The notes under the pieces were generated by a model. That model was not told where the DNA came from. It did no database searches and saw only the letters and a program-made list of their open reading frames with translations. DNA of 12,967 bases from Candidatus Neomicrothrix sp. UBA881. Its GTDB lineage: Bacteria; Actinomycetota; Acidimicrobiia; Acidimicrobiales; MedAcidi-G1. Positions within the stretch are counted from its first letter, which is position 1, and every line of letters starts with the position of its first letter. Position numbers and translations under genes: made by a program. Of the stretch, positions 1 through 6,343 are shown in pieces. Location: assembly GCA_002294285.1 (NCBI GenBank), contig DBFL01000057.1:1-12967 (forward strand). The letters run 5' to 3'.

Positions 1-375
1 TGAGGTTTCTGGTTTTTCAGATGTGCCGCCAGAAAAAACTTCAGTTTTTCCAAAAGCAGGAACAAAATTGCTTAAATGATCTTCCAGATGCAATTTCCCC
101 TCTTCGACTAATTGCATAGTTGCTACTGAAACAATAGGTTTTGTCATTGAAAAGATCCGCCAAATAGTGTCGGTCTCTACAATTTTTTTCGCCTCACGGT
201 CGGCGAAACCAAAACTTTCTCTTAAGGCAACTTTTCCATGGCGGGCAACTAGAACATCAGTTCCAACCATGAAACCTTCTTCTACATAACTTTTTGCGTA
301 ATCAGCTACCCGCCTTAAACGTTCGTTATTTAGACCCAGCGTTGAAGGTTCAACTAGGTCTAGCTCTCCCGACAT
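1..375 (-). CDS. Beta-lactamase-like serine hydrolase (class C / EstB type), partial at left edge
   Basis: This is the N-terminal 125 residues of a serine hydrolase of the beta-lactamase fold (Pfam Beta-lactamase family: class C beta-lactamases, DD-peptidases and EstB-type esterases). The start is an ATG at 375, and the gene leaves the window before its stop. The visible part has the family's opening pattern: a helix near residues 15-33, a strand with VLVARHGKVAL (41-51), the segment FGFADRE, and IFSMTKP, where S76-x-x-K79 is the SxxK motif with the acylated serine and its base. A helix (SVATMQLVEEGKL) follows. The YxN motif and the C-terminal lysine motif lie outside the window. No signal peptide precedes the domain, which favours a cytoplasmic esterase or related hydrolase over a secreted antibiotic-resistance enzyme. 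It follows the Nfu_N gene by 3 bases and is probably its operon partner. The family call is firm; the substrate is unknown. Confidence 0.85.
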   Translation of the reverse strand, partial: MSGELDLVEPSTLGLNNERLRRVADYAKSYVEEGFMVGTDVLVARHGKVALRESFGFADREAKKIVETDTIWRIFSMTKPIVSVATMQLVEEGKLHLEDHLSNFVPAFGKTEVFSGGTSEKPETS

Positions 376-378
376 GTT

Positions 379-714
379 TTATGAGTCTGAGTTGACTATC
401 TCGTCGTCGCTTGGCACTTCCACGCCGTCGGTATAAAAAAGATGGAGATCCGAAATTATTCTGATTAACTCATCGGTTGAGATTTCTGAAGCATCGGACT
501 CCACAGTTATCATGTTGGAATTTATATGGATTCCAACAATCCCACCTAATGAGAAAAGTCTTCTCGCTAACTCATCTGACGGCGTGTCGCCAATGATTTC
601 ATCATCATTTCGAAATCTTTCATGATCCATTCCCGTCAAGCATCTGTTGACCTCAAAACGGTATATACCTTGTTTAGAGGAAGGTGTAAAAACTACATTT
701 ATCGGCTGTCCCAT
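379..714 (-). CDS. Nfu_N-domain (NifU N-terminal-like) protein without the Fe-S domain
   Basis: This 111-residue protein looks like a stand-alone Nfu N-terminal domain, the domain that precedes the iron-sulfur NifU module in human NFU1 and related scaffolds. The resemblance lies in an opening strand (INVVFTPSSKQGIYRFEVNR), then SDELARRLFSLGGIVGIHINSNMITV (about 46-71), and an acidic helix and tail (TDELIRIISDLHL). The pattern 'LF..GGI..I....N.ITV' is characteristic of the family. The cluster-binding CxxC domain is absent: the only cysteine is C25, so this protein should not assemble a cluster by itself. It may be a partner or adaptor for another protein, but its function is not established. 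The start is the ATG at 714. A TAACCT hexamer lies 8 bases upstream and there is no clear Shine-Dalgarno sequence. The serine hydrolase gene follows after 3 bases. Confidence 0.7.
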   Translation of the reverse strand: MGQPINVVFTPSSKQGIYRFEVNRCLTGMDHERFRNDDEIIGDTPSDELARRLFSLGGIVGIHINSNMITVESDASEISTDELIRIISDLHLFYTDGVEVPSDDEIVNSDS

Positions 715-722
715 AATGACGA

Positions 723-728
723 AGGTTA
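723..728 (-). promoter_or_regulatory. Possible -10 hexamer TAACCT of the Nfu_N gene
   Basis: Read on the minus strand, TAACCT ends 8 bases before the ATG at 714, where a leaderless transcript would place its -10 element. It fits TANNNT only loosely and no -35 was recognised. It is listed because other unit-opening genes here share the arrangement. Confidence 0.22.
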
Positions 729-769
729 CCTAGGTTCAGCATAGAGTACATTTTTTTCTCTAATAAATA

Positions 770-1156
770 CTAAATATTAGAGACCATTGTTTTTAATCTA
801 TTAACCACCAGGGAAAGCAAAATAAAAACTACAGCTATAGAAACATGAACCAACTTAAAACCTGTTTGATGATTGGCAACGACGATACCAACAGTTCTCA
901 CAACCCAAAAAGTCATAGTCCAGATACAAAATGCTGGAACTAATCGTGATTTTTTTAAGTTTCTATCCCTCCAACTACCTACCAGAATCCTTGTTATAGC
1001 AACTGCCCCTAAAAGAAAGATTATTGCTACGAATAAGCTCCATGTTTTTTCACCTACTGAAATCTCATTGTCTCTAAAGAGGTTGTAAATTCTTGTTGCC
1101 CACACCAAAATCGTGAAACAGACGAAAACCCATAGAGAATTGACTAAGCGGTTCAT
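770..1156 (-). CDS. Small integral membrane protein, four predicted helices, unknown function
   Basis: I do not recognise the family. The protein is hydrophobic with four likely membrane helices. In the 128-residue version starting at the ATG at 1156 these lie near residues 7-26, 39-58, 71-93 and 101-118. The loops carry charged patches (RDNEISVGEKT; SWRDRNLKKSR), and a conserved-looking HQTGFK stretch precedes the last helix. The open frame extends to a TTG at 1189, which directly follows the rnhB stop. I prefer the ATG because a TANNNT hexamer (TACCTT) lies 6 bases upstream of it, whereas the TTG would put charged and polar residues ahead of the first helix without an obvious ribosome site. 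The gene sits between rnhB and the Nfu_N gene on the same strand and may be read from its own promoter or through from rnhB. No catalytic motif is visible. Confidence 0.7.
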   Translation of the reverse strand: MNRLVNSLWVFVCFTILVWATRIYNLFRDNEISVGEKTWSLFVAIIFLLGAVAITRILVGSWRDRNLKKSRLVPAFCIWTMTFWVVRTVGIVVANHQTGFKLVHVSIAVVFILLSLVVNRLKTMVSNI

Positions 1157-1162
1157 AGCAAA

Positions 1163-1168
1163 AAGGTA
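1163..1168 (-). promoter_or_regulatory. Possible -10 hexamer TACCTT of the membrane-protein gene
   Basis: On the minus strand TACCTT stands 6 bases before the ATG at 1156. This is the same geometry as at cofC and SulP and fits a leaderless start. The match is weak (T, A and final T only) and no -35 is evident. Confidence 0.22.
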
Positions 1169-1192
1169 ACCAAATGTCTTCAGAATCAACTA

Positions 1193-1876
1193 CTAAAGTT
1201 CAAAAATATTTGTTTGAGCTTCAGGTTTTCTCATGTAAGGAGCCCCTATAGGCGGAAGATCCCTCATGAAAGCCCAAGTCCTTCGGTGAAAAAAAGTAGC
1301 GCCTTTGCTAGCAAGAGCTAATCGATGTTTCGGGCTGGGATATCCTTTATTTTGAGGAAATTCGTAATCTGGATACAACGTTCCTGCTTCTTTCATTATC
1401 CGATCGCGCGTAACTTTTGCCATTATTGAAGCCGCTGCAATCGACAGGCTTTTCTGATCTCCCTGGATTATTGCCTCCGATTTTCCATTATTCACAAAAT
1501 CCCAAGAACCATCGAGTAAAAATCGATCAGGTTTTTTGGCCAATCCATCTATAGCTCGTCTGGCTGCAATCCTCTGCGCTTCAGACATTCCAAGCTCGTC
1601 ACACTCCTCATTACTGGCGTGCCCTATAGACCAATCTTCCGACCACGCGTCTATGCGGTCAAATAGTCTCTCGCGTTCAGCTTCATTTAGCATCTTTGAG
1701 TCTCTAACTCCGTTGATTCGACGTTGACGATTAGGCACTAATGCAACAACTGTAAGCGGTCCTGCCCACGCACCTTTACCGACTTCATCTAGACCAGCAA
1801 TAGTCTCATTTCCGGCCTCCCAGTAAAAGCGTTCTATACGCAAACTTGGCGACTTTCCTTTAATAGCTTTACGCAT
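1193..1876 (-). CDS. rnhB: Ribonuclease HII
   Basis: RNase HII removes ribonucleotides misincorporated in DNA by cutting 5' of a single ribonucleotide, and also degrades RNA in RNA-DNA hybrids, in the cytoplasm. In the 227-residue form starting at the ATG at 1876, the hallmark GLDEVGKG lies at 28-35 with catalytic D30 and E31. DSKML follows near 59, LLDG supplies D122, and QGDQKSLSIAAASIMAKVTRD supplies D140 and the conserved AAASI-AK-RD block. NKGYPSPKH completes the fold. The usual GRG ribonucleotide-recognition loop reads GKG here, a conservative change. The frame stays open to 1972, but that would add 32 unrelated residues running across the cofC promoter and start, so the ATG at 1876 is chosen. 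It also gives a family-typical length and has GGGAAGG just upstream. The gene is divergent from cofC and heads a minus-strand series. Confidence 0.95.
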   Translation of the reverse strand: MRKAIKGKSPSLRIERFYWEAGNETIAGLDEVGKGAWAGPLTVVALVPNRQRRINGVRDSKMLNEAERERLFDRIDAWSEDWSIGHASNEECDELGMSEAQRIAARRAIDGLAKKPDRFLLDGSWDFVNNGKSEAIIQGDQKSLSIAAASIMAKVTRDRIMKEAGTLYPDYEFPQNKGYPSPKHRLALASKGATFFHRRTWAFMRDLPPIGAPYMRKPEAQTNIFEL

Positions 1877-1891
1877 ACCTTCCCAAAATCC

Positions 1892-1897
1892 AGAATA
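1892..1897 (-). promoter_or_regulatory. Candidate -10 element TATTCT for rnhB
   Basis: On the minus strand TATTCT lies 15 bases before the rnhB ATG at 1876. This implies a leader of about 8 bases containing the purine-rich GGGAAGG. No convincing -35 was found. It lies in the 83-base divergent rnhB/cofC spacer. Confidence 0.35.
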
Positions 1898-1946
1898 TTT
1901 CGAAACTGTGAAACACCTTACGAGATTAATAGGAGAATAACTTTCA

Positions 1947-1952
1947 TATAAT
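1947..1952 (+). promoter_or_regulatory. -10 element TATAAT of cofC, placed for a leaderless transcript
   Basis: This is a perfect TATAAT with 7 bases between it and the cofC ATG at 1960, so transcription should begin at or within a base or two of the A of the start codon. An AGGAG at 1931-1935 is too far upstream to serve as a ribosome site and would lie outside the transcript. No -35 match was found at 16-18 bases. Confidence 0.6.
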
Positions 1953-1959
1953 CCAACGA

Positions 1960-2523
1960 ATGGATGAAACAATTGCCGTGTTAATACCTATTAAATCGTT
2001 TAACGAGGCTAAAGAAAGACTTTCAGAAACACTCAATAAATCTGAACGATCTCTTCTGATGAAAAAGATGGCAGAAAATGTAATCAACTCATCTGCAACC
2101 CTCCCCATTTGGGTGGTTTGTGATGATGACGAAGTTGCCTTATGGGCTGAATCCAAAAATGTTTCGGTGATCAGAACAAAAGAAACAGGCTTGAACGCTG
2201 CAGTAGAAGCAGGTGTTCAAATATTGGAGAAAAATGGTTTCTCCAAAGTAATTATCGCCCATGCTGATCTTCCAAATGCAGAAAACCTAGAAAGGTGTGC
2301 TGATTTCGAAGGAGTTACTATTGTTCAAGACCATAAAGGAGACGGGACTCCTGTATTGGTAATACCTACACAAAAAGGTTTTCGTTTCTCATACGGTCCT
2401 GGATCATTTTCCTCTCACACATTGGAAGCTAAAAGGCTAAACCTCCCATATCGGCAACTATTTGATTCAAAACTTAGTTTTGATGTAGATGAACCAGAGG
2501 ATCTAAAATTTATCTCTGATTAG
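1960..2523 (+). CDS. cofC: Phosphoenolpyruvate / 2-phospho-L-lactate guanylyltransferase (CofC/FbiD)
   Basis: CofC/FbiD joins GTP to phosphoenolpyruvate (in mycobacteria) or 2-phospho-L-lactate (in methanogens). This makes the activated three-carbon unit that CofD/FbiA attaches to the deazaflavin Fo in coenzyme F420 synthesis. The protein has 187 residues, slightly short for the family. Recognisable blocks are the nucleotide-binding start VLIPIKSFNEAKERL (7-21), IIAHADLP in the middle (usually H-x-DLP), DGTPVLVIP (usually GTN-L), the loop FSYGPGSFSSHTLEA, which keeps the F-x-x-GxxSFxxH pattern, and the closing FDVDEPEDL. Which acceptor this enzyme uses cannot be read from the sequence; an actinobacterial context favours phosphoenolpyruvate. 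The start is the ATG at 1960, supported by the TATAAT immediately upstream. The neighbouring F420 genes (fbiA/cofD, fbiB, fbiC) are not in this window, so cofC is separated from them here. Confidence 0.9.
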   Translation: MDETIAVLIPIKSFNEAKERLSETLNKSERSLLMKKMAENVINSSATLPIWVVCDDDEVALWAESKNVSVIRTKETGLNAAVEAGVQILEKNGFSKVIIAHADLPNAENLERCADFEGVTIVQDHKGDGTPVLVIPTQKGFRFSYGPGSFSSHTLEAKRLNLPYRQLFDSKLSFDVDEPEDLKFISD

Positions 2524-2546
2524 GAACTAAGAACGCAACAGTTCCT
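2522..2546. terminator. Hairpin at the convergent ends of cofC and the alpha/beta hydrolase
   Basis: A perfect 7-base inverted repeat, AGGAACT (2522-2528) with AGTTCCT (2540-2546), encloses an 11-base loop. It spans both stop codons, which are only 3 bases apart. No T-tract follows on either strand, so a factor-independent terminator is not supported. It may slow polymerase at the tail-to-tail junction or be chance. Confidence 0.25.
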
Positions 2547-3417
2547 CTATCAATTCTGTAAGTTCCAGAGGTTTGTCACCTTGAATGCTATGACCTGCAC
2601 CCTCTACTTTTCTAACAACTAGTTCCTTTTGGAGATTTTTCATCTTTTCAATGTCTTCATCCCCTACGACGCTCCAAGCACCTCCTAACCATAAATGGAT
2701 CGGAGAATTAATTTCTGCAACCTTGTTCCACAGTTCTGAAAAATCAATTGACTCTTCAGAGTTTTCATTCTTCCACGCTCTTCCTACGTCATACCTCCAA
2801 GCCCAATTTCCATCTTCTAATTCATGAGCATTGTGCAAAACACCACGTCTTAAAGAAGACTCAGATCTTGTCGGGTTATGCTCTATCGTTCTGTTTAAAA
2901 TTTCTTCAAAACTTTCAAATACTTCAGGACCTGAAACAAAGTTAATAATCGGTTCAGCTTTATCTCGATCCGTGCCAGGTGTAACGTCAATAATTCCTAG
3001 TCGTTTAACCAGCTGTGGATAGTCAGCTGCTATACATACAGCAGTTAAACCACCTAACGACATTCCTACGATAGCTTCCGCTTCTGGAGCCCAATGTTCT
3101 ATCGCCTCGGCTACTTGAGTTGCAAGAACAAATGGAGTGTAATCACATTTGGGTCGCCAATCTGAATGCCCATGACCAGGTAAGTCAACTGCCAGAAGTG
3201 GAATATCGAGCGCTAAAGCAACCGTGTCCCATGTATGGGCATTTTGTGCTCCCCCATGAATAAGCACCAACTGGGGTGATCCCTCTCCCCAGATTATTCC
3301 ACTAATAGAAAAACCTTCAGAACTCTTAAAAAAGCTTCTCTTAACTTTTGGTTGTCCTCGCCAAGAGATCCCTACCTCACTAGCATTTTCGCTCAGCATT
3401 GAAAACTCTTCGTACAT
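2527..3417 (-). CDS. Alpha/beta hydrolase
   Basis: This is an alpha/beta-hydrolase-fold enzyme of 296 residues from the ATG at 3417. The order is classical: a first strand QLVLIHGGAQNAHTWD with the oxyanion HGG at 54-56, AVDLPGHGHSD, the nucleophile elbow GMSLGG with Ser120, a cap region rich in helices (about 148-230), an acid candidate in SVVGDED (Asp253 or Asp255), and GAGHSIQ with the catalytic His276. The segment DVTPGTDRDKA and the phrase NPTRSESSLRRGVLHNA look like a conserved subfamily signature, but I cannot name the substrate. It may be an esterase, lactonase or C-C hydrolase. The frame also allows a TTG at 3423 and an ATG at 3399; 3417 is the first ATG. The gene is divergent from the P450, with about 107 bases between, and the pair could share a catabolic role. 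That is inference only. Confidence 0.88.
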   Translation of the reverse strand: MYEEFSMLSENASEVGISWRGQPKVKRSFFKSSEGFSISGIIWGEGSPQLVLIHGGAQNAHTWDTVALALDIPLLAVDLPGHGHSDWRPKCDYTPFVLATQVAEAIEHWAPEAEAIVGMSLGGLTAVCIAADYPQLVKRLGIIDVTPGTDRDKAEPIINFVSGPEVFESFEEILNRTIEHNPTRSESSLRRGVLHNAHELEDGNWAWRYDVGRAWKNENSEESIDFSELWNKVAEINSPIHLWLGGAWSVVGDEDIEKMKNLQKELVVRKVEGAGHSIQGDKPLELTELIEELLRS

Positions 3418-3484
3418 AACCAATTTCTAATCCCTTATTACCTCTCCATATTTCTAACACCCCAGAATTAATTTGCAATATTTG

Positions 3485-3504
3485 TTGACGAGACAAACAT
3501 GTCT
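3485..3504 (+). promoter_or_regulatory. TTGACG box plus inverted repeat AGACA-n4-TGTCT upstream of the P450
   Basis: TTGACG (3485-3490) resembles a -35 element. Next to it is an inverted repeat, AGACA (3491-3495) and TGTCT (3500-3504) with 4 bases between. TTTGT (3481-3485) and ACAAA (3493-3497) form an overlapping second repeat. A dimeric repressor could bind here between the divergent P450 and hydrolase genes. The spacing from TTGACG to the TACGAT hexamer is 22 bases, too long for a standard promoter, so the two may not belong together. Confidence 0.3.
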
Positions 3505-3512
3505 ATTTGGCA

Positions 3513-3518
3513 TACGAT
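3513..3518 (+). promoter_or_regulatory. Candidate -10 element TACGAT of the P450 gene
   Basis: TACGAT fits TANNNT and ends 6 bases before the in-frame GTG at 3525, the same spacing as at SulP. This supports GTG 3525 as a leaderless start. If the TTG at 3507 is the real start, this hexamer lies inside the gene and is meaningless. Confidence 0.33.
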
Positions 3519-3524
3519 CAAATT

Positions 3525-4724
3525 GTGAGCATTAGTGACAGGATTGAGATCAACCTTCTAGATGGAGAATTTTATGTTAATTCTCCATATGAAACGTTCG
3601 CTTGGATGCGAGAAAACGAACCTGTTTATTGGGATGACATAAATCAACTATGGGGAGTTTCCCGTTACGACGACATCGTCACCATAGAAAGAGATAAGAG
3701 AAGATTTATTTCTTCAGATACTGAAAAAGGTGGCTACCGACCAAACATTCCCGCGGATCAATCGATAATTGGTCTCGACGATCCACACCACATCGAGCGA
3801 CGAAATTTAGTTTCAAGACGCTTTACTCCTAAAGCCGTTCTCACTTGGGAAGATCATATTCGAGAAACTGTTATTGATCTATTGGATAAGGTTTCTGATA
3901 CTGGCAGGGCCGAAGTTATTTCTCAACTAGCTGCACCACTTCCCGCTCAGATGATAGGCCTTTTTCTTGGTTTCCCAGCTGAAATGTGGCCCAAGCTTGC
4001 GGAATGGTCTGAAAGATCTATCGCACTGGGTGGGGGTCCTGAATATATGAACGATGAAGGAATCACTGCGGTATTTGAATTTGCAGGAGCATGCAGTCAC
4101 CTGTACGAAAGCAAAAAAGAATGCCCAGCCGATGACGTCATGTCTAAATGGATAGATACAGAACAAAAAGGTTTATCGGACCTGCCTTTTGGTTTAGATC
4201 AAATAATTTCTGACTGCCTGTTGCTGCTAGATGGAGGAGCCGAAACAACCCGAACAGTAATAGCGAGGATTCTGGTTGAACTGGCCAGAGATGAAAATAT
4301 TTGGAATCAACTTAAAGACTCAAATGACCTTTCAACTGCAGTGGAAGAATTCATTCGCTTTGTTACCCCCATACACAACATGTGCAGAGTAGCTACTGAA
4401 AACTTCGAAATAGGTGGTGTGACGATTAAAGAAGGTGATCAGGTTGTTCTGATGTACTCGTCAGCAAATCGGGATCCGAGTCACTTTGACAATCCTGAAA
4501 CACTTGATGTTTACAGGAGCCCAAACCACCATTTATCTTTTGGCCATGGCACACATTTTTGTCTGGGCGCATCTCTTGCACGATTAGAGATAAAGATTTT
4601 TTTTGAGGAATTTTTGAAGCGTTTCAAAAGCCTGTCTCTTGATGAGAATAAACCACCAATTGAAATGCCTAATTCTTTTGTATACGGCCTCAAAGAAGCT
4701 CATATCTTTCTTGAAAAAATTTGA
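3525..4724 (+). CDS. Cytochrome P450
   Basis: This is a soluble bacterial cytochrome P450 of about 399 residues, a heme monooxygenase that takes electrons from a ferredoxin. Numbered from GTG 3525, it shows the C-helix region DDPHHIERRNLVSRRFTP (85-102), the I-helix oxygen-activation motif GGAETT (237-242), the K-helix ExxR as EFIR (275-278), and the heme loop FGHGTHFCLG with the thiolate ligand Cys346. SANRDPSHF and the FEIGGVTIKEGDQV strand pair are also typical. There is no membrane anchor. The frame opens earlier at a TTG at 3507. I prefer GTG 3525 because a TANNNT hexamer precedes it by 6 bases and MSISDRIEINLLDGEFY is a normal P450 beginning. The motifs do not identify a substrate; steroids, fatty acids and terpenes all fit. 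No ferredoxin or reductase gene is adjacent. It ends 7 bases from a convergent membrane-protein gene. Confidence 0.95.
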   Translation: MSISDRIEINLLDGEFYVNSPYETFAWMRENEPVYWDDINQLWGVSRYDDIVTIERDKRRFISSDTEKGGYRPNIPADQSIIGLDDPHHIERRNLVSRRFTPKAVLTWEDHIRETVIDLLDKVSDTGRAEVISQLAAPLPAQMIGLFLGFPAEMWPKLAEWSERSIALGGGPEYMNDEGITAVFEFAGACSHLYESKKECPADDVMSKWIDTEQKGLSDLPFGLDQIISDCLLLLDGGAETTRTVIARILVELARDENIWNQLKDSNDLSTAVEEFIRFVTPIHNMCRVATENFEIGGVTIKEGDQVVLMYSSANRDPSHFDNPETLDVYRSPNHHLSFGHGTHFCLGASLARLEIKIFFEEFLKRFKSLSLDENKPPIEMPNSFVYGLKEAHIFLEKI

Positions 4725-4731
4725 CTGTAAA

Positions 4732-5373
4732 TCAACTTCCATTTTCTTCTATTTCGAGAAGATCAACAAAACCTTTAAAACCATCTGCCCTTCTTAAAGA
4801 CCTATCTATATAAAAAACACCTAGCAGACTGGCAATAAATCCTGCAGGAAACCCGACCAACGTTCTAATTACCACATACCCATCTACAGAAGTCTGCCTG
4901 TATAACCAGATGTCCCATATGGAGGTCAGAATCTGATAAAGGCCTAAAACAACTGTCATTTGTGCCATGACCCTGGAAAATACCTTGTGCTTAATGGTCT
5001 CTGCTTTAAATGGTAAAACTATGGGAAGTACCTGACTTAGGAAAGAACGCCGAAAAATGACTGTTCCTATAAGACCCAGTCCGATTGCTGCCTTTGTGGC
5101 GATTCCGATACCAAAATATACGTCTTCAGAGTCTGTAATTATTCCGATCAGACCTCGCACTAACAAATAAACGATCAGTAGGGGCAAAAACTTTCCTATT
5201 GCTTCGCCTCTGCGAGTTCGTCTTACTGAAGCCTGCACTCCCCACACAGTCGCTCCAGCTACTGCCCAGCCAAGACCTGCGAATCGGTTTAAAAGCAGAA
5301 AAATCGCGACCGGAGCAACAGAATCAATAAGTCTCCTATAACTAGTAGCGTCTCCACCGATATTTGTGTTCAA
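4732..5373 (-). CDS. Polytopic membrane protein, resembling DUF3159/VC0807-type proteins
   Basis: This is an integral membrane protein of 213 residues with about five to six hydrophobic segments, roughly at residues 14-33, 34-48 (short), 62-78, 87-106, 135-155 and 168-190. A basic loop, SVRRTRRGEAIGKF, follows the second segment, and IFRRSFLSQVLP follows the fourth. The opening layout (helix pair, RR-rich loop, helix, then a charged turn TDSEDVYF and a further helix) recalls the DUF3159 and VC0807-like groups common in actinobacteria. I offer that only as a resemblance. No transport or catalytic motif is evident. The start is a TTG at 5373, supported by GAAGAGGA 8 bases upstream, one of the clearer ribosome sites here. 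It lies 60 bases downstream of the Nudix gene on the same strand and could be cotranscribed with it. Confidence 0.75.
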   Translation of the reverse strand: MNTNIGGDATSYRRLIDSVAPVAIFLLLNRFAGLGWAVAGATVWGVQASVRRTRRGEAIGKFLPLLIVYLLVRGLIGIITDSEDVYFGIGIATKAAIGLGLIGTVIFRRSFLSQVLPIVLPFKAETIKHKVFSRVMAQMTVVLGLYQILTSIWDIWLYRQTSVDGYVVIRTLVGFPAGFIASLLGVFYIDRSLRRADGFKGFVDLLEIEENGS

Positions 5374-5381
5374 ATTTCAAA

Positions 5382-5389
5382 TCCTCTTC
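5382..5389 (-). promoter_or_regulatory. Ribosome binding site GAAGAGGA deciding a TTG start
   Basis: On the minus strand GAAGAGGA lies 8 bases before the TTG at 5373 and fixes that unusual start codon for the membrane-protein gene. It implies a leadered transcript, probably read through from the Nudix gene. Confidence 0.5.
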
Positions 5390-5433
5390 ATTTCTGATTT
5401 TGAGTTAGTGAGTTTCTGATAAATAGCATTCTA

Positions 5434-6261
5434 TTAATCTCTTTTCGGTAACCAAGTCCAACCCAACGCGGGCCATGTATGAGACGCCTCGTAGTTAGCA
5501 TCCTTTGGAAACAGTGGAAGAGCTTTTGACTCGTCAACTATTCGAATGTTTTCAGGTAAGAATTTTGACTCAAGTGCAGAAAACACCTCACTCACATTCT
5601 TATACGATTCCAACTGTCGTAATGTCGCAAGCGTGGGGCTTATCATCGTCATTTCTCCCGATTCCCACTTTTGTAAGGCTTCAGATGGAGTTATCCAAAA
5701 AGCTTCAACAGCTTCTTTTCCATCAACCTGTGGAACAACTGGAGTAAATGATCTGGCTACAAAAAAATAGGTGTCATATCTTCTTGTGCCTCCCATGGGT
5801 GTAACCCATCTGCTTATAGGTCTAATGTCTGACAAATCTAAAAAAAGTTCTCTACCTAAAATGACATTTGAAAAATTTTTAGTTCCATTTTCTAAAAATT
5901 CTCTTTCTTCTAATACTGAATTTTCAAGAGTTCCGACCAGCACTCCTACCTCTTCGATAGTTTCTCTAATGGCAGCTATCCAAAAGGATCTTGCATGTTC
6001 TGTCCTTAGTTGATTTGCAGCTTCTTCCTTCGTTAAACCAACGATCAGATCATCCCAAATATAATTTTTGTCGTCTTCTTCAATTGCTCCGCCTGGAAAA
6101 ATCGTATGATCAGCAACAAAACCAGAAGAGTTATTTCTCAAAAACATCAGAACCTGCAAATCAGGACGATCGTCTATAAGAATCATGGTCGATGCAGGAA
6201 GTATTGGGACATCATCAGTTTCTATTTTGTCTCTCGGAATCCAAGGATCTAAACCATTCAT
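5434..6261 (-). CDS. Nudix hydrolase, NUDT19-like with an interrupted Nudix box
   Basis: Nudix enzymes hydrolyse nucleoside diphosphates linked to another group, using metal ions held by the Nudix box. This 275-residue protein has the first half of the box as IFPGGAIEEDD (Gly57-Gly58) and the second half as IRETIEEVG (Arg99, Glu100, Glu103, Glu104). The halves are about 27 residues further apart than in the standard G-x5-E-x7-RE-x2-EE-x-G box. A split box of this kind is known from the NUDT19/RP2p group, some members of which cleave coenzyme A and acyl-CoA. The following RPISRWVTPMGGTRRYDTYFF block also fits that group. CoA diphosphatase activity is therefore a reasonable inference but not shown. 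A C-terminal region of about 60 residues ends in LPKRD. The start ATG at 6261 has TAGTGT 7 bases upstream and no Shine-Dalgarno sequence. It is divergent from SulP. Confidence 0.88.
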   Translation of the reverse strand: MNGLDPWIPRDKIETDDVPILPASTMILIDDRPDLQVLMFLRNNSSGFVADHTIFPGGAIEEDDKNYIWDDLIVGLTKEEAANQLRTEHARSFWIAAIRETIEEVGVLVGTLENSVLEEREFLENGTKNFSNVILGRELFLDLSDIRPISRWVTPMGGTRRYDTYFFVARSFTPVVPQVDGKEAVEAFWITPSEALQKWESGEMTMISPTLATLRQLESYKNVSEVFSALESKFLPENIRIVDESKALPLFPKDANYEASHTWPALGWTWLPKRD

Positions 6262-6268
6262 CTATTTG

Positions 6269-6274
6269 ACACTA
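6269..6274 (-). promoter_or_regulatory. Candidate -10 element TAGTGT of the Nudix gene
   Basis: On the minus strand TAGTGT stands 7 bases before the ATG at 6261, matching a leaderless start. A TTGAAG that could act as -35 lies 20 bases further upstream (6295-6300), longer than ideal. Confidence 0.35.
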
Positions 6275-6331
6275 CTTGCACTTATCTGAAGAAACTTCAA
6301 GATAATAGCTACATATCAGGCTTTTAAGACA

Positions 6332-6337
6332 TATGGT
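6332..6337 (+). promoter_or_regulatory. Candidate -10 element TATGGT of the SulP gene
   Basis: TATGGT ends 6 bases before the ATG at 6344, and no Shine-Dalgarno sequence lies between. This fits a leaderless SulP transcript starting at or next to the ATG. No -35 was recognised. It shares the 82-base divergent spacer with the Nudix promoter. Confidence 0.4.
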
Positions 6338-6343
6338 TCTTGA

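Noticed and set aside
1..375. The left-edge gene as an antibiotic-resistance beta-lactamase
   Set aside because: SxxK is shared with esterases and peptidases, no signal peptide is present, and the diagnostic downstream motifs are outside the window.
1157..1189. An 11-residue N-terminal extension of the small membrane protein, from a TTG
   Set aside because: The TTG directly follows the rnhB stop and has no clear ribosome site, while the ATG at 1156 has a TANNNT hexamer at the recurring distance. It remains possible.
1931..1935. AGGAG as the ribosome site of cofC
   Set aside because: It lies 24 bases before the ATG and upstream of the TATAAT box, so it would not be in the transcript.
1877..1972. 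A 32-residue N-terminal extension of RNase HII
   Set aside because: The frame is open but the extra residues have no counterpart in RNase HII and would cross the cofC TATAAT and start codon. The ATG at 1876 gives a normal length.
3507..3524. A TTG start for the P450, six residues longer
   Set aside because: TTG is a poor initiator without a ribosome site here. GTG 3525 has a -10-like hexamer at the recurring spacing and gives a normal N-terminus.
4717..4735. Hairpin TTGA/TCAA between the P450 and the convergent membrane-protein gene
   Set aside because: A four-base stem is too short to be meaningful.
5422..5435. Inverted repeat AATAG/CTATT after the Nudix gene as a terminator
   Set aside because: It has only five AT-rich pairs with no T-tract, which is expected by chance at this base composition.
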